From NCBI RefSeq assembly GCF_033100135.1, contig NZ_CP136920.1:124001-188000 (forward strand): 64,000 bases of DNA, given 5' to 3'. Made by a program: the position numbers and the translations under genes. Shown here one piece after another: positions 55,919 to 63,528 of this stretch (the stretch's first letter is position 1; every line of letters starts with the position of its first letter). This DNA is from Rubellicoccus peritrichatus. GTDB taxonomy: Bacteria; Verrucomicrobiota; Verrucomicrobiia; Opitutales; Cerasicoccaceae. A model generated the notes under the pieces. It was not told the DNA's origin. It made no database searches and saw only the letters and a list, made by a program, of their open reading frames with translations.

Positions 55919-57151
55919 ATGAAAGTCCTCGTTGCTAACCTCGGCTCCACGTCGTTCAAGTATCGCCTCTTTGACATCACAGAAGCAGGCGAAACGCTTT
56001 TGGCCAAAGGTGGATACGAGCGGGTCGAGAATTTCGGCGAGGTAATCGAAGACTGTGTCCGCTCCCTCGAGGAAGATGCCCATCTTGCTCCAATGGGAGC
56101 AGATCTGGACGCAGTCGGTTTCAAATGTGTGGTAGGAGGAGAAGTATCAGGTTGCCTTGAGGCAGACCAAACGGTCCTGGACGCTCTTGAGAAATTCCGC
56201 GAAGTCGCTCCCGCCCACAACCCGGCATATGCCAATGGCATTAAGCAGTTTGCCAAGGTCATGCCCAATGTGCCCCGGGTGGCACTTTTTGAAACTGCGT
56301 TTTACCAATGGACACCCGAGCCAACACGCCACTACGCAGTCCCTAAAAACTGGCGCGATGCAGGCATACGGCGTTATGGCTTCCACGGCGCAAGCCACAA
56401 GTTCATTGCCGAACGGTCAGCCCAATTGATCGGCCGCGAAGACATCGTAGAGAAAGTCCAGCATCTGTATCAGCAAGGTAATACAGACATTACGGAAAAA
56501 CCACTGCGCGTCATCTCCTGCCACCTTGGGGGCAGCAGCTCTGTCACAGGAATTCATAACGGAGTTGCGATTGGATCCAGCATGGGATTCTCACCTCAAG
56601 GTGGATTGCCACAGAACAACCGAGTTGGCGACCTGGACACAATGGCCATTCCTTTCATGATGAAAACCCAGGGGCTTTCACTTGAAGAATGCGAACACCA
56701 GTTGACCAAAGAAGGTGGACTGCTCGGACTCTCTGGAGCGGGCAATGACATCCGTGATGTCAAAGACGCTGCCTCAAAGGGAAATCAGGATGCACGCCTG
56801 GCCCTTGAGATTCAAATTCGGGAGATACGCCGCTGGGTTGGCTCCTTCTTTTTTGAAATGGGTGGCGCAGACATCATCGCCTTCACTGGAGGCATTGGTG
56901 AATACAACCCTGATGTCCGTGCCGGTGTTTGCCGAGGCCTTGAAGAGCTTGGTATCGCAGTTGATGGACGACTCAATGGTGCCCTCATGGGAACAGAAGG
57001 TTTTATTTCGGCAAACGGTGCACGAACCCGTATCGCCGTTATCCCGGCAAACGAAGAAGTCGTCATTGCCCGGGAAGTCTTTCGCTTCATGCAGTCACGC
57101 AACGCTGGAAAGTCAGGAGTAAACAGAGAGAAGGCAGAAGTAAATACATGA
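55919..57151 (+). CDS. ackA: Acetate/propionate kinase
   Basis: A 410-residue ASKHA-fold kinase that makes ATP from acyl phosphate, the last step of the pathway. It starts K-V-L-V-A-N-L-G-S-T-S-F-K and has R-R-Y-G-F-H-G-A-S-H-K near 150-160, S-C-H-L-G-G-S-S-S-V-T near 200-210, and G-G-I-G-E-Y-N near 324-330. The last residues N-R-E-K-A-E-V-N-T are encoded by a repeat that also occurs between genes in this operon, so the normal C-terminus probably ends near S-R-N-A-G. Confidence 0.95.
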   Translation: MKVLVANLGSTSFKYRLFDITEAGETLLAKGGYERVENFGEVIEDCVRSLEEDAHLAPMGADLDAVGFKCVVGGEVSGCLEADQTVLDALEKFREVAPAHNPAYANGIKQFAKVMPNVPRVALFETAFYQWTPEPTRHYAVPKNWRDAGIRRYGFHGASHKFIAERSAQLIGREDIVEKVQHLYQQGNTDITEKPLRVISCHLGGSSSVTGIHNGVAIGSSMGFSPQGGLPQNNRVGDLDTMAIPFMMKTQGLSLEECEHQLTKEGGLLGLSGAGNDIRDVKDAASKGNQDARLALEIQIREIRRWVGSFFFEMGGADIIAFTGGIGEYNPDVRAGVCRGLEELGIAVDGRLNGALMGTEGFISANGARTRIAVIPANEEVVIAREVFRFMQSRNAGKSGVNREKAEVNT

Positions 57152-57216
57152 CCTAAACTTAAACACAAGAATCACAGAACACTTTAACTAAATAACAATC
57201 TAACCCTATAAGAAAA

Positions 57217-57510
57217 ATGGCATCACAAGCAATCGGACTCCTCGAGACCAAAGGTCTCATCGCCCTCGTCCAAGGCACAGACGCAATGCTCAAAGCAGCT
57301 AACGTAGAGCTCGTTGGCCCAATGAAGAGCGTTGGCAGCATGCTCGTAAGCGCAACCATTACCGGCGATGTCGCCGCAGTAAAGGCAGCGATCGACGCAG
57401 GTGCAGAATCAGCAGCTTCCTTCGGTGAAGTCGTCAGCGCGCATGTAATCGCACGCCCACACGACGATGTCTCGAAGGTCCTTCCTAAAGCAACCGCAGC
57501 AAAGAAATAA
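57217..57510 (+). CDS. BMC-H hexameric shell protein 3
   Basis: A 97-residue BMC-H protein with I-G-L-L-E-T-K-G-L-I, the pore loop S-V-G-S-M in place of K-I-G-S-G, and V-K-A-A-I-D-A-G-A-E-S-A-A. H-V-I-A-R-P-H-D-D-V closes it, followed by a short Lys/Ala tail. The Met at the pore should make it larger and more hydrophobic at that position than in its two paralogues. It sits between ackA and the first BMC-P gene. Confidence 0.97.
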   Translation: MASQAIGLLETKGLIALVQGTDAMLKAANVELVGPMKSVGSMLVSATITGDVAAVKAAIDAGAESAASFGEVVSAHVIARPHDDVSKVLPKATAAKK

Positions 57511-57594
57511 CTTAACCCATTAGCTGTAAGTCATTCGGCGAAGGAGTCACCTCTCCTCTGCTGCTAAGACAACACTAATGATATCTGTAACATT

Positions 57595-57903
57595 ATGTTC
57601 CTAGCAAAAGTCATCGGACAGGTCGTCTCGACCAAAAAGGATGAAGCCATGAAAGGCTATCGCCTTCTGGTTTTGCGACCTCAACTAGTGGATGCGACAG
57701 ACCCTGGCAAATTCCGTGACGGAGCAAACACAGTTATTGCTATCGACACAATGGGAGCTGGAACAAACGAAATGGTGCTCTTTTGTCAGGGGAGTTCAGC
57801 CAGACAAGCATCGGGATTAAAAACGGTCCCGGTCGACTGTGCCGTCACTGGCATCGTCGATAGCGTCGATGTCCTGGGATCCCAAGTTTATAAAACGAGC
57901 TGA
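57595..57903 (+). CDS. BMC-P (EutN/CcmL-type) pentameric vertex protein 1
   Basis: A 102-residue pentamer-forming protein that closes shell vertices. It has F-L-A-K-V-I-G-Q-V-V-S-T-K-K, the central A-I-D-T-M-G-A-G-T-N-E and the closing V-T-G-I-V-D-S-V-D-V. Length fits the EutN/CcmL family (about 85-105). First of three BMC-P genes in the operon; each vertex class may have a different position or stoichiometry, which is not shown by sequence. Confidence 0.95.
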   Translation: MFLAKVIGQVVSTKKDEAMKGYRLLVLRPQLVDATDPGKFRDGANTVIAIDTMGAGTNEMVLFCQGSSARQASGLKTVPVDCAVTGIVDSVDVLGSQVYKTS

Positions 57904-57935
57904 AGCATTAGCGGTAAGGAAGAAAGACGAACCTC

Positions 57936-59402
57936 ATGAGTTTGAATATCGACGAAGCGATTCTAAAGAATGTGGTAGAAGATGTGCTCCGCAAACTAGG
58001 TGACAAAGTAAGCCCCGAAACGACATCTGCGCCCAAGCCTGCAGCAGCGATTCCGGCCAGAAAATCTTCACCAGACTATGGTGTTTTTGATTGCGCCAAT
58101 GAAGCCGCGGCGGCTTCCGTTGAAGGACAGAAAGCCTTGCGCAAACTTGGCTTTGAAGGACGCAAAAAGGTCATTGATATTGTTAAAACGACATGCGCCG
58201 ACAAGGCAGAGGAATGGGGCCGCCTTGAGCTGAACGAAACAAAGATTGGGCGTCTGGACCATAAGATTGCCAAGCTGGTCGGCATTCCAAACCTGCCAGG
58301 CGTAGAATGGTTGACTCCGCGAGGCATGAGCGGTGATCACGGAATCACACTGGAAGAAAACACACCTTTCGGTGTTGTCGCTGCGATCACTCCAGTAACA
58401 CATTCCATCCCAACTGCAGCCTGTAATATCATCAGCATGGTTGCAGCGGGTAATGGCGTTGTCTTCAACGCACACCCAGGTGGTGCCGCATGTGCAGCTG
58501 AAGCCGTACGCACCTTCAATAAGCTGATAGAATCTGAGTTGGGCATTCACAATCTGATCACGATTGTGGAACATCCAACAATTGATTCCTTCAATGCTCT
58601 CTGCGCGAGCGAACATGTTAATCTGCTCTGCGTCACCGGAGGACCGGGAGTAGTTAATGCCGCCATGAAAAGTGGCAAGCGTGCCATTTGTGCCGGGCCG
58701 GGAAATCCACCCGTGGTAGTGGATACAACTGCAGACCTCGATAAGGCCGCTCGTGATATTATTTTCGGAGGTGCCTTTGACAACAACCTGCTTTGCATTG
58801 GTGAGAAGCAAGTATTTGTTCTTGATGCAGTCTATGACCAGTTTCTGCAGGCTTTCAAACGTGCAGGAGCCGCACAACTGAATTCCACACAACTGGATAC
58901 TTTGACCAAGCAAGTTTTCACCTTCAAAGAAGATGGTGGCGGATGCTCACACCCAGTGCTGGAGCGTGAACTCGTCGGAGCTGATGCGACAACATTGGCG
59001 GATCGAGCCGGAACAAAAGTCCCTGCAGGCACTGAAATGCTTTTTGCTGAAACAGATGCCAGCCACCTTTTCGTCCAGGAAGAGCAAATGATGCCAATGA
59101 TCCCAGTCGTTCGTGTCAGCAATATGGACGAGGCAATTGAACAGGCAGCGATTTCAGAGCACGGCTACAAGCACTCCTCAATGATCCACTCGCTCAATGT
59201 TGTGAATATGGGAGCAATGGCCCGGGCACTTGATTCAACGCTCTTCGTTAAGAATGGTGCCTGCGTGGCGGGACTTGGAGTCGGCGGCGAAGGTTATTCC
59301 AGCTTTTCCATCGCAACGACAACAGGCGAAGGCATCACCACGCCCGACACCTTCACCCGACGTCGCCGCTGCGTCCTCGTCGATAACCTTCAGATGTATT
59401 AA
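57936..59402 (+). CDS. pduP: CoA-acylating aldehyde dehydrogenase (PduP type)
   Basis: A 488-residue enzyme oxidising propionaldehyde or lactaldehyde-derived aldehyde to acyl-CoA with NAD. Residues 3-23 (N-I-D-E-A-I-L-K-N-V-V-E-D-V-L) form the amphipathic encapsulation helix, then a Pro/Ala linker. The aldehyde dehydrogenase domain carries N-N-L-L-C-I-G-E-K with catalytic Cys287, T-P-V-T-H-S-I-P-T-A and C-V-T-G-G-P-G-V-V. Its start is 32 bases after the BMC-P1 stop. Confidence 0.96.
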   Translation: MSLNIDEAILKNVVEDVLRKLGDKVSPETTSAPKPAAAIPARKSSPDYGVFDCANEAAAASVEGQKALRKLGFEGRKKVIDIVKTTCADKAEEWGRLELNETKIGRLDHKIAKLVGIPNLPGVEWLTPRGMSGDHGITLEENTPFGVVAAITPVTHSIPTAACNIISMVAAGNGVVFNAHPGGAACAAEAVRTFNKLIESELGIHNLITIVEHPTIDSFNALCASEHVNLLCVTGGPGVVNAAMKSGKRAICAGPGNPPVVVDTTADLDKAARDIIFGGAFDNNLLCIGEKQVFVLDAVYDQFLQAFKRAGAAQLNSTQLDTLTKQVFTFKEDGGGCSHPVLERELVGADATTLADRAGTKVPAGTEMLFAETDASHLFVQEEQMMPMIPVVRVSNMDEAIEQAAISEHGYKHSSMIHSLNVVNMGAMARALDSTLFVKNGACVAGLGVGGEGYSSFSIATTTGEGITTPDTFTRRRRCVLVDNLQMY

Positions 59403-59411
59403 TTGTAATAC

Positions 59412-59438
59412 AGTGAGAAGAAAGAAGGCAGAAGTGAG
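59412..59438 (+). repeat. Degenerate intergenic repeat after pduP
   Basis: GTGAGAAGAAAGAAGGCAGAAGTGAG-type segment, related to the segment near 57128-57143 at the ackA end and to that near 55808. It is followed by AATGACAAATGACGAATGG-like units to about 59480. Together with the others it is a member of a dispersed intergenic repeat family in this operon. Confidence 0.55.
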
Positions 59439-59522
59439 CAATTACAGAATGACAAATGACGAATGGAAAATGACAAATAGGAATCGCTTCTCGCAACTCA
59501 CTTTCCTCTCCCATCCAACCAA

Positions 59523-59792
59523 ATGATCTCCGCCCGCATAGATGGTAACGCAGTCGCGACGATAGCTCATCCGAGCTTGAAAGGCTTGCGCCTGCTTATC
59601 TGTCAGCCAGTTGATGAATCAGGTAATGACTCGGGAGAACCCGTAATTGCCTTTGACGAAATGGGAGCCGGACTGCACTCGAAAGTCTTTTACACGACCG
59701 ATGGCAGTGCCGCACGCGAACACGCAGGCGACGCCCATAGCCCACTGCGCAACATGATTGCCGGCATTATTGATGAGGAGGAATCCAAATGA
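59523..59792 (+). CDS. BMC-P pentameric vertex protein 2
   Basis: An 89-residue EutN/CcmL-family protein. I-S-A-R-I-D-G-N-A-V-A-T, P-V-I-A-F-D-E-M-G-A-G and M-I-A-G-I-I-D-E-E-E are present; the N-terminal strand diverges from BMC-P1. Its stop overlaps the start of BMC-P3 by 4 bases (ATGA), so the pair is translationally coupled. Confidence 0.92.
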   Translation: MISARIDGNAVATIAHPSLKGLRLLICQPVDESGNDSGEPVIAFDEMGAGLHSKVFYTTDGSAAREHAGDAHSPLRNMIAGIIDEEESK

Positions 59793-60100
59793 GGTTTGGG
59801 CGCGTTATAGGTAGAACCGTTTTCAGTCGCCAGGATCCTGCCTACAATGGAGGTCGCTTTCTTGTCGTCAGCCCAATGACACGAAAACAACTGCTTGCCG
59901 GACTCGAAGATGATTCCCAAATGGTTTCCGAAATCCCAAGTGTTGTCGTCTACGACAATCTTGGTGCGGGAACCGGAGATGTCATCGGGTTTGTTGAAGG
60001 TGCAGAAGCAACAGCACCTTTTGAAAGCCCTATCCCGATTGATGCTTTCAGCGCAGCTATTTTTGACCAGATCACCTACCAACCACCAGTTACGAGTTAA
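59789..60100 (+). CDS. BMC-P pentameric vertex protein 3
   Basis: A 103-residue EutN/CcmL-family protein with R-F-G-R-V-I-G-R-T-V-F-S, V-V-V-Y-D-N-L-G-A-G-T-G-D-V and a longer loop around 33-48 than its paralogues. Its ATG overlaps the BMC-P2 stop by 4 bases. The aldolase gene starts 8 bases after it. Confidence 0.93.
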   Translation: MRFGRVIGRTVFSRQDPAYNGGRFLVVSPMTRKQLLAGLEDDSQMVSEIPSVVVYDNLGAGTGDVIGFVEGAEATAPFESPIPIDAFSAAIFDQITYQPPVTS

Positions 60101-60108
60101 TATTTTAA

Positions 60109-61194
60109 ATGAAAAAAGTTTACACAGCAAAAGACATACAAGCACTTGTAGCAAGTGGTCAACCTCTCAGCTCTATTCCTGATAGCGCTGTCCTGACTCC
60201 TTCGGCAAAGGATGCAATCCGGGATCTGAAAAGCAAACCTGCTCAGGCAAAATCGTCAAACAGCTCAAGAGTGGAACCAATCGTTCCGGACTATGAGTTC
60301 AAGTGGAAGAAAGGTGCCGACCCCAAAACACCTGAAGCCATTGAGGCCTTTTTTAATTCTCCAGAACTACGTGTATTGAAAGAACGCATATGCGATATGG
60401 GACGGCGCATCTGGGAAAAGAATTACTGTGACGGCAACGGTGGAAACATCACGATTCGTGTCGGCGATAATCTCGTCCTTTGCACCCCCACTCTGATTTC
60501 CAAAGGCTTCATCGCAGTGGATGATATCTGCATGGTGGATCTTGATGGCAATCAGGTCGCCGGCAGTCGCAAGCGTACCAGTGAAGTCAACACACACTTG
60601 GCTATTATGAAGGCAACACCAGATGCGAAGTCATGCGTGCATGCTCACCCCATTCACGCAACAGCCTTTGCCATTGCTGGAGTAAAACCACCAACCTGCT
60701 TAATTCCAGAACCAGAAGTCTTCCTCGGTGAAATTGCCCTGGCACATTACGAAACACCTGGCACACCGGAAAACGCCAAGGCAGTGGGAGCACTGGCCCC
60801 AGACCATCAGAGCATCATCATGCAAAACCACGGCGTCATCTGCTGGGGTAAGGACGTTGAAGATGCATACTGGAAGATGGAAAACACTGAAGCTTATTGT
60901 AATACAGTCTATATCGCATCCCAGCTAGGGCACGGTCTCAATACTTACGGAGGCAACAAACTGCAGGAACTGATTGCGATCCGCCGGAGCCTTGGAATGC
61001 CGGACAAACGCGAAGGTCTCAAGGAGTGCGAACTTTGCGACAATTCTGAATTCAGTCCAGGCGTCGTCTGCGTCAGCTCTTCAGGCTGCGACTGCGAAGA
61101 CAATAATAATAGCTCTCCTAGTGTGGACACGAGCGATGCCGAAGCCATCGTTCAAAAGGTTACTGACCTTATCATGCGACAGTTGAGCGCTTAG
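60109..61194 (+). CDS. Microcompartment class II aldolase with Cys-rich extension
   Basis: A 361-residue zinc aldolase of the fuculose/rhamnulose-1-phosphate aldolase family, splitting the sugar phosphate into DHAP and lactaldehyde. The core (about 75-290) has Glu159 in R-T-S-E-V, zinc ligands H178 and H180 in V-H-A-H-P-I-H, and H241 in N-H-G-V. An N-terminal part (1-42, T-A-K-D-I-Q-A-L-V and L-T-P-S-A-K-D-A-I-R) looks like a targeting extension. The C-terminal part is Cys-rich (307, 310, 321, 327, 329), then ends in an amphipathic helix D-A-E-A-I-V-Q-K-V-T-D-L-I-M. Last gene of the operon. Confidence 0.93.
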   Translation: MKKVYTAKDIQALVASGQPLSSIPDSAVLTPSAKDAIRDLKSKPAQAKSSNSSRVEPIVPDYEFKWKKGADPKTPEAIEAFFNSPELRVLKERICDMGRRIWEKNYCDGNGGNITIRVGDNLVLCTPTLISKGFIAVDDICMVDLDGNQVAGSRKRTSEVNTHLAIMKATPDAKSCVHAHPIHATAFAIAGVKPPTCLIPEPEVFLGEIALAHYETPGTPENAKAVGALAPDHQSIIMQNHGVICWGKDVEDAYWKMENTEAYCNTVYIASQLGHGLNTYGGNKLQELIAIRRSLGMPDKREGLKECELCDNSEFSPGVVCVSSSGCDCEDNNNSSPSVDTSDAEAIVQKVTDLIMRQLSA

Positions 61195-61263
61195 AGCTCA
61201 TTGACAAACCTACTGGCGACTCAGAGTTGCCATAAACAGGAAGCTTCCCCACAGTTTGTGATT

Positions 61264-62052
61264 GTGAAGATATCACTTGCACAAATGGCGGTAAAAACGC
61301 TTGAGGTTGAGGCAAATCTTGAGAAAGGGGCTCGGCTCATTGAAGAGGCAGCTAAAGAAGGTTCCGATCTGGTTGTCATGCCTGAGCTCTGGACCACTGG
61401 GTTCAACATGCCTGGCAATGTAAAAATTGCCCAAGAACATGAGCAAGCACACCTCCAGATTGCTCAATTGGCAAAAAAACACAACATATGGATCACTGGT
61501 TCTGTCCTCGCACTCAACACTGAGGAAAAACCATCCAATGCCGCCCTGCTCTTCTCACCAGATGGAGAAATCGTTTCATCGTATCGCAAAATGCATCTTT
61601 TCAGTCTCGTTAACGAAGGCGATTACCTTTCACCTGGTAACGAGATCATACAGTTTGATGCCCCTTGGGGAAAAACCGGCTTCACCATCTGCTATGATTT
61701 GCGCTTTCCAGAACTCTTTCGCAATCTAGCCGTCAACGGCTCAGAACTTATCATATGTCCGGCTGGTTTTCCCAATCCACGTAAAGAACATTGGCGCACA
61801 CTCCTCCGAGCTCGCGCCATTGAAAATCAATGCTTCATCGCAGCAACCAACAGGGCCGGGAGCGAACATCTCGGAAAAGGCCAAACCATGGAGTTTTTTG
61901 GAGCATCATCCATTATTGACCCTTGGGGCAAAACGCTTGCCGAAGCCGACGACTCCGAATGCCTAATCTCGAGAGAATTGGATTTAACCGAGGCCAGCAA
62001 GATTCGAAACCAAATGAAAGTCTTCGAAGACAGACGGCCTGAACTCTACTAA
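61264..62052 (+). CDS. Carbon-nitrogen hydrolase (nitrilase superfamily, omega-amidase-like)
   Basis: A 262-residue cytosolic amidase with the Glu-Lys-Cys triad: Glu41 in M-P-E-L-W, Lys109 in Y-R-K-M-H-L-F and Cys143 in I-C-Y-D-L-R-F-P-E-L-F. Family members hydrolyse alpha-ketoglutaramate or similar amides. GTG at 61264 (M-K-I-S-L-A-Q-M) is preferred; an upstream TTG at 61201 adds an untypical N-terminus. It follows the microcompartment operon by 69 bases and has no obvious link to it. Confidence 0.87.
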   Translation: MKISLAQMAVKTLEVEANLEKGARLIEEAAKEGSDLVVMPELWTTGFNMPGNVKIAQEHEQAHLQIAQLAKKHNIWITGSVLALNTEEKPSNAALLFSPDGEIVSSYRKMHLFSLVNEGDYLSPGNEIIQFDAPWGKTGFTICYDLRFPELFRNLAVNGSELIICPAGFPNPRKEHWRTLLRARAIENQCFIAATNRAGSEHLGKGQTMEFFGASSIIDPWGKTLAEADDSECLISRELDLTEASKIRNQMKVFEDRRPELY

Positions 62053-62074
62053 CAGGAATCAGCCAATAGCTCGC

Positions 62075-62293
62075 TTAGGAGCTACTATCACTGGTATCCG
62101 AAGCAGAAGGAGCTGCTGCAGGGTTTGCCCAATCAGCAAAGTCCCTGTAATCCTCTTCCACATATTCGTGGAACTTCACAGGCCCACCAACATCCTGGCG
62201 AACATGAGGGTGAAGTTGAACGTTATCAGGGTATTTGCATCCAAAGAGAAGAAGAGTGAATGCAGATAGTAATGTGATGATTAGAGCGCGCAT
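62075..62293 (-). CDS. Small predicted lipoprotein
   Basis: A 72-residue protein with a signal peptide ending in lipobox L-L-F-G-C at 15-19, then K-Y-P-D-N and an Ala/Ser/Asp-rich tail. Predicted lipid-anchored; no family recognised. It converges on the amidase gene, 22 bases away, and its start lies almost next to the candidate RNA on the opposite strand. Confidence 0.6.
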   Translation of the reverse strand: MRALIITLLSAFTLLLFGCKYPDNVQLHPHVRQDVGGPVKFHEYVEEDYRDFADWANPAAAPSASDTSDSSS

Positions 62294-62295
62294 TA

Positions 62296-62495
62296 GGAAA
62301 TGCTGGTAAGAAGAGAGGTCATTCGCAAGCCAATTGTTAGTTCCCTCAGCAGGGAAGCATTCGAGGCACGAAACAATATCCCATTCATTATTAGCTGGCT
62401 CAATGGCTACCAGTTCAGACAGTGCTGCAGACCATCGTAAAATCCGTACATGAAGGCGGGCAGCCTACCCCTAAACTGCCCGCCATTTATTTTCT
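62296..62495 (+). ncRNA. Candidate structured small RNA with terminator
   Basis: Two nested helices (62303-62308 with 62408-62413; 62329-62336 with 62401-62407, one bulge) enclose a 6-bp hairpin (62341-62346 with 62351-62356), and a strong terminator hairpin follows at 62455-62484. No plus-strand gene ends before that terminator. A 46-residue frame (62300-62440, M-L-V-R-R-E-V-I-R-K) overlaps, so a small protein gene is an alternative. RNA class not recognised. Confidence 0.35.
62455..62495 (+). terminator. Orphan intrinsic terminator
   Basis: Perfect 9-bp GC-rich stem (62455-62463 with 62476-62484) and 12-base loop, followed on the plus strand by ATTTATTTTCT. On the minus strand no T-run follows, so it acts on plus-strand transcripts. 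No annotated plus-strand gene precedes it, which points to an unannotated transcript. Confidence 0.75.
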
Positions 62496-62825
62496 ACTTT
62501 ATCTCGTTGCTTGTTACCCCATCTCCCGTAGGAGAAGTCATAAAAAACTGACGTGAATAAAACCCGCTAATGCCATGTTGTCAAAACTTTTTATCAAAAT
62601 TTCCAAAAAAATTTTTAGACATCCCCACAATTGATTTACTCATGGCAAAATTCGGGCCTTAGGGAATAACCACAACATTAGTGAAACTTATTCAAAGTAT
62701 CAATTTTTCATCAAAAAAGTCTTCATGAAAAGTTAGACTGTCAATTTCGACTTAAATGTTTATAAAGAAAGGTTCCAAATTGGCATGATTTAAGTCCCCG
62801 ATAAATAATTTAAGATTAATAGCAG

Positions 62826-63080
62826 ATGATATTTTTATTTTGGTCTTTGGTTGCTCTTTTCGGTGTTTTACCGGGATTTCTGGGCATGTACCTCGTTCTC
62901 TCCCCCATTGATCACCTGACGGTCCGCTATCAAAATCTACGTCTTTCAATGTCACAAATGCCCTTGAAGGATGAAGACTTCCCCCACATGGGAAGAATCG
63001 TTTTCTTAATCAAGCTGATTGGCTTCCTCATGATTGCCGCCGGTATTGGAGTCATCTCCATTGCTTTGGAAATCAAATAA
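62826..63080 (+). CDS. Small two-helix membrane protein A
   Basis: An 84-residue protein with hydrophobic helices at about 2-25 (L-F-W-S-L-V-A-L-F-G-V-L-P-G-F-L) and 58-80 (V-F-L-I-K-L-I-G-F-L-M-I-A-A-G-I). The loop between is polar (D-H-L-T-V-R-Y-Q-N-L-R-L). Function unknown. The next gene encodes a similarly built protein, so the two may be diverged paralogues. Confidence 0.6.
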   Translation: MIFLFWSLVALFGVLPGFLGMYLVLSPIDHLTVRYQNLRLSMSQMPLKDEDFPHMGRIVFLIKLIGFLMIAAGIGVISIALEIK

Positions 63081-63187
63081 AAACAACCCCTCCTCCCCTA
63101 ACCGTTGCTTCCTTGACAGAATTTGATTGAATTGAGGCAGCAATTCCCACAATATTTTAGGGACATCACTACTTGCATTTCAAGAAC

Positions 63188-63460
63188 ATGGGCGAACTTG
63201 TTAAAATTTTCTACCACCTCTTTTGCAGCTTCATCGTCATAGGCTTCCTAGCGATTGGGATATCAATGCTAGTGACCTCCAAAGAACGTTTGATGGAGCG
63301 CTTTTCAGAGTTCTTTTTCATGTTCACAAATCGATCTTATGACCATGAAAGAGGAAGTTCGGCAAAATACTTCGTCCTTACTGCAAGAGCATCGGGTATT
63401 TTTTCTCTGATGATCGCCTTTGCTGGAGCATGGTTTGTCTGGCAGAAGATTGCTTATTAG
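63188..63460 (+). CDS. Small two-helix membrane protein B
   Basis: A 90-residue protein with helices at about 9-30 (F-C-S-F-I-V-I-G-F-L-A-I-G-I-S-M-L) and 65-85 (S-G-I-F-S-L-M-I-A-F-A-G-A-W-F-V-W). The ATG at 63188 is preferred over a TTG five codons upstream. Same layout as the preceding gene, with E-R-L-M-E-R-F in the loop where protein A has H-L-T-V-R-Y. Co-oriented, 107 bases downstream. Confidence 0.6.
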   Translation: MGELVKIFYHLFCSFIVIGFLAIGISMLVTSKERLMERFSEFFFMFTNRSYDHERGSSAKYFVLTARASGIFSLMIAFAGAWFVWQKIAY

Positions 63461-63528
63461 CTAAGCACTTCGAATCCAGAGCATAGCCTTTTATAAGCCA
63501 CTCCGTTTCAAGGGCATGCCGTGTGCCT

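Larger units (their letters stand above)
62294..62825. other. Intergenic region with candidate RNA
   Basis: A 532-base gap. The left part (62296-62495) folds and ends in an intrinsic terminator on the plus strand (separate entries). The right part, 62496-62825, is AT-rich with several poly-A/T tracts; a GGCATGATTTAAG at 62782-62794 is only a weak sigma-54-like match. No convincing gene in it. Confidence 0.5.

Noticed and set aside
58068-58913. 281-residue minus-strand frame inside pduP
   Set aside because: Antisense shadow of a well-supported enzyme gene.
62780-62796. Sigma-54 promoter-like GGCATGATTTAAG
   Set aside because: The -24 GG is present but the -12 GC is not, so the match is too weak to call.
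62752-62955. Short minus-strand frame over the small membrane protein A start
   Set aside because: Overlaps the better-supported membrane protein and lacks any pattern.
63460-63500. tRNA-like TTCGAATCC
   Set aside because: No cloverleaf arms or acceptor stem could be built around it.
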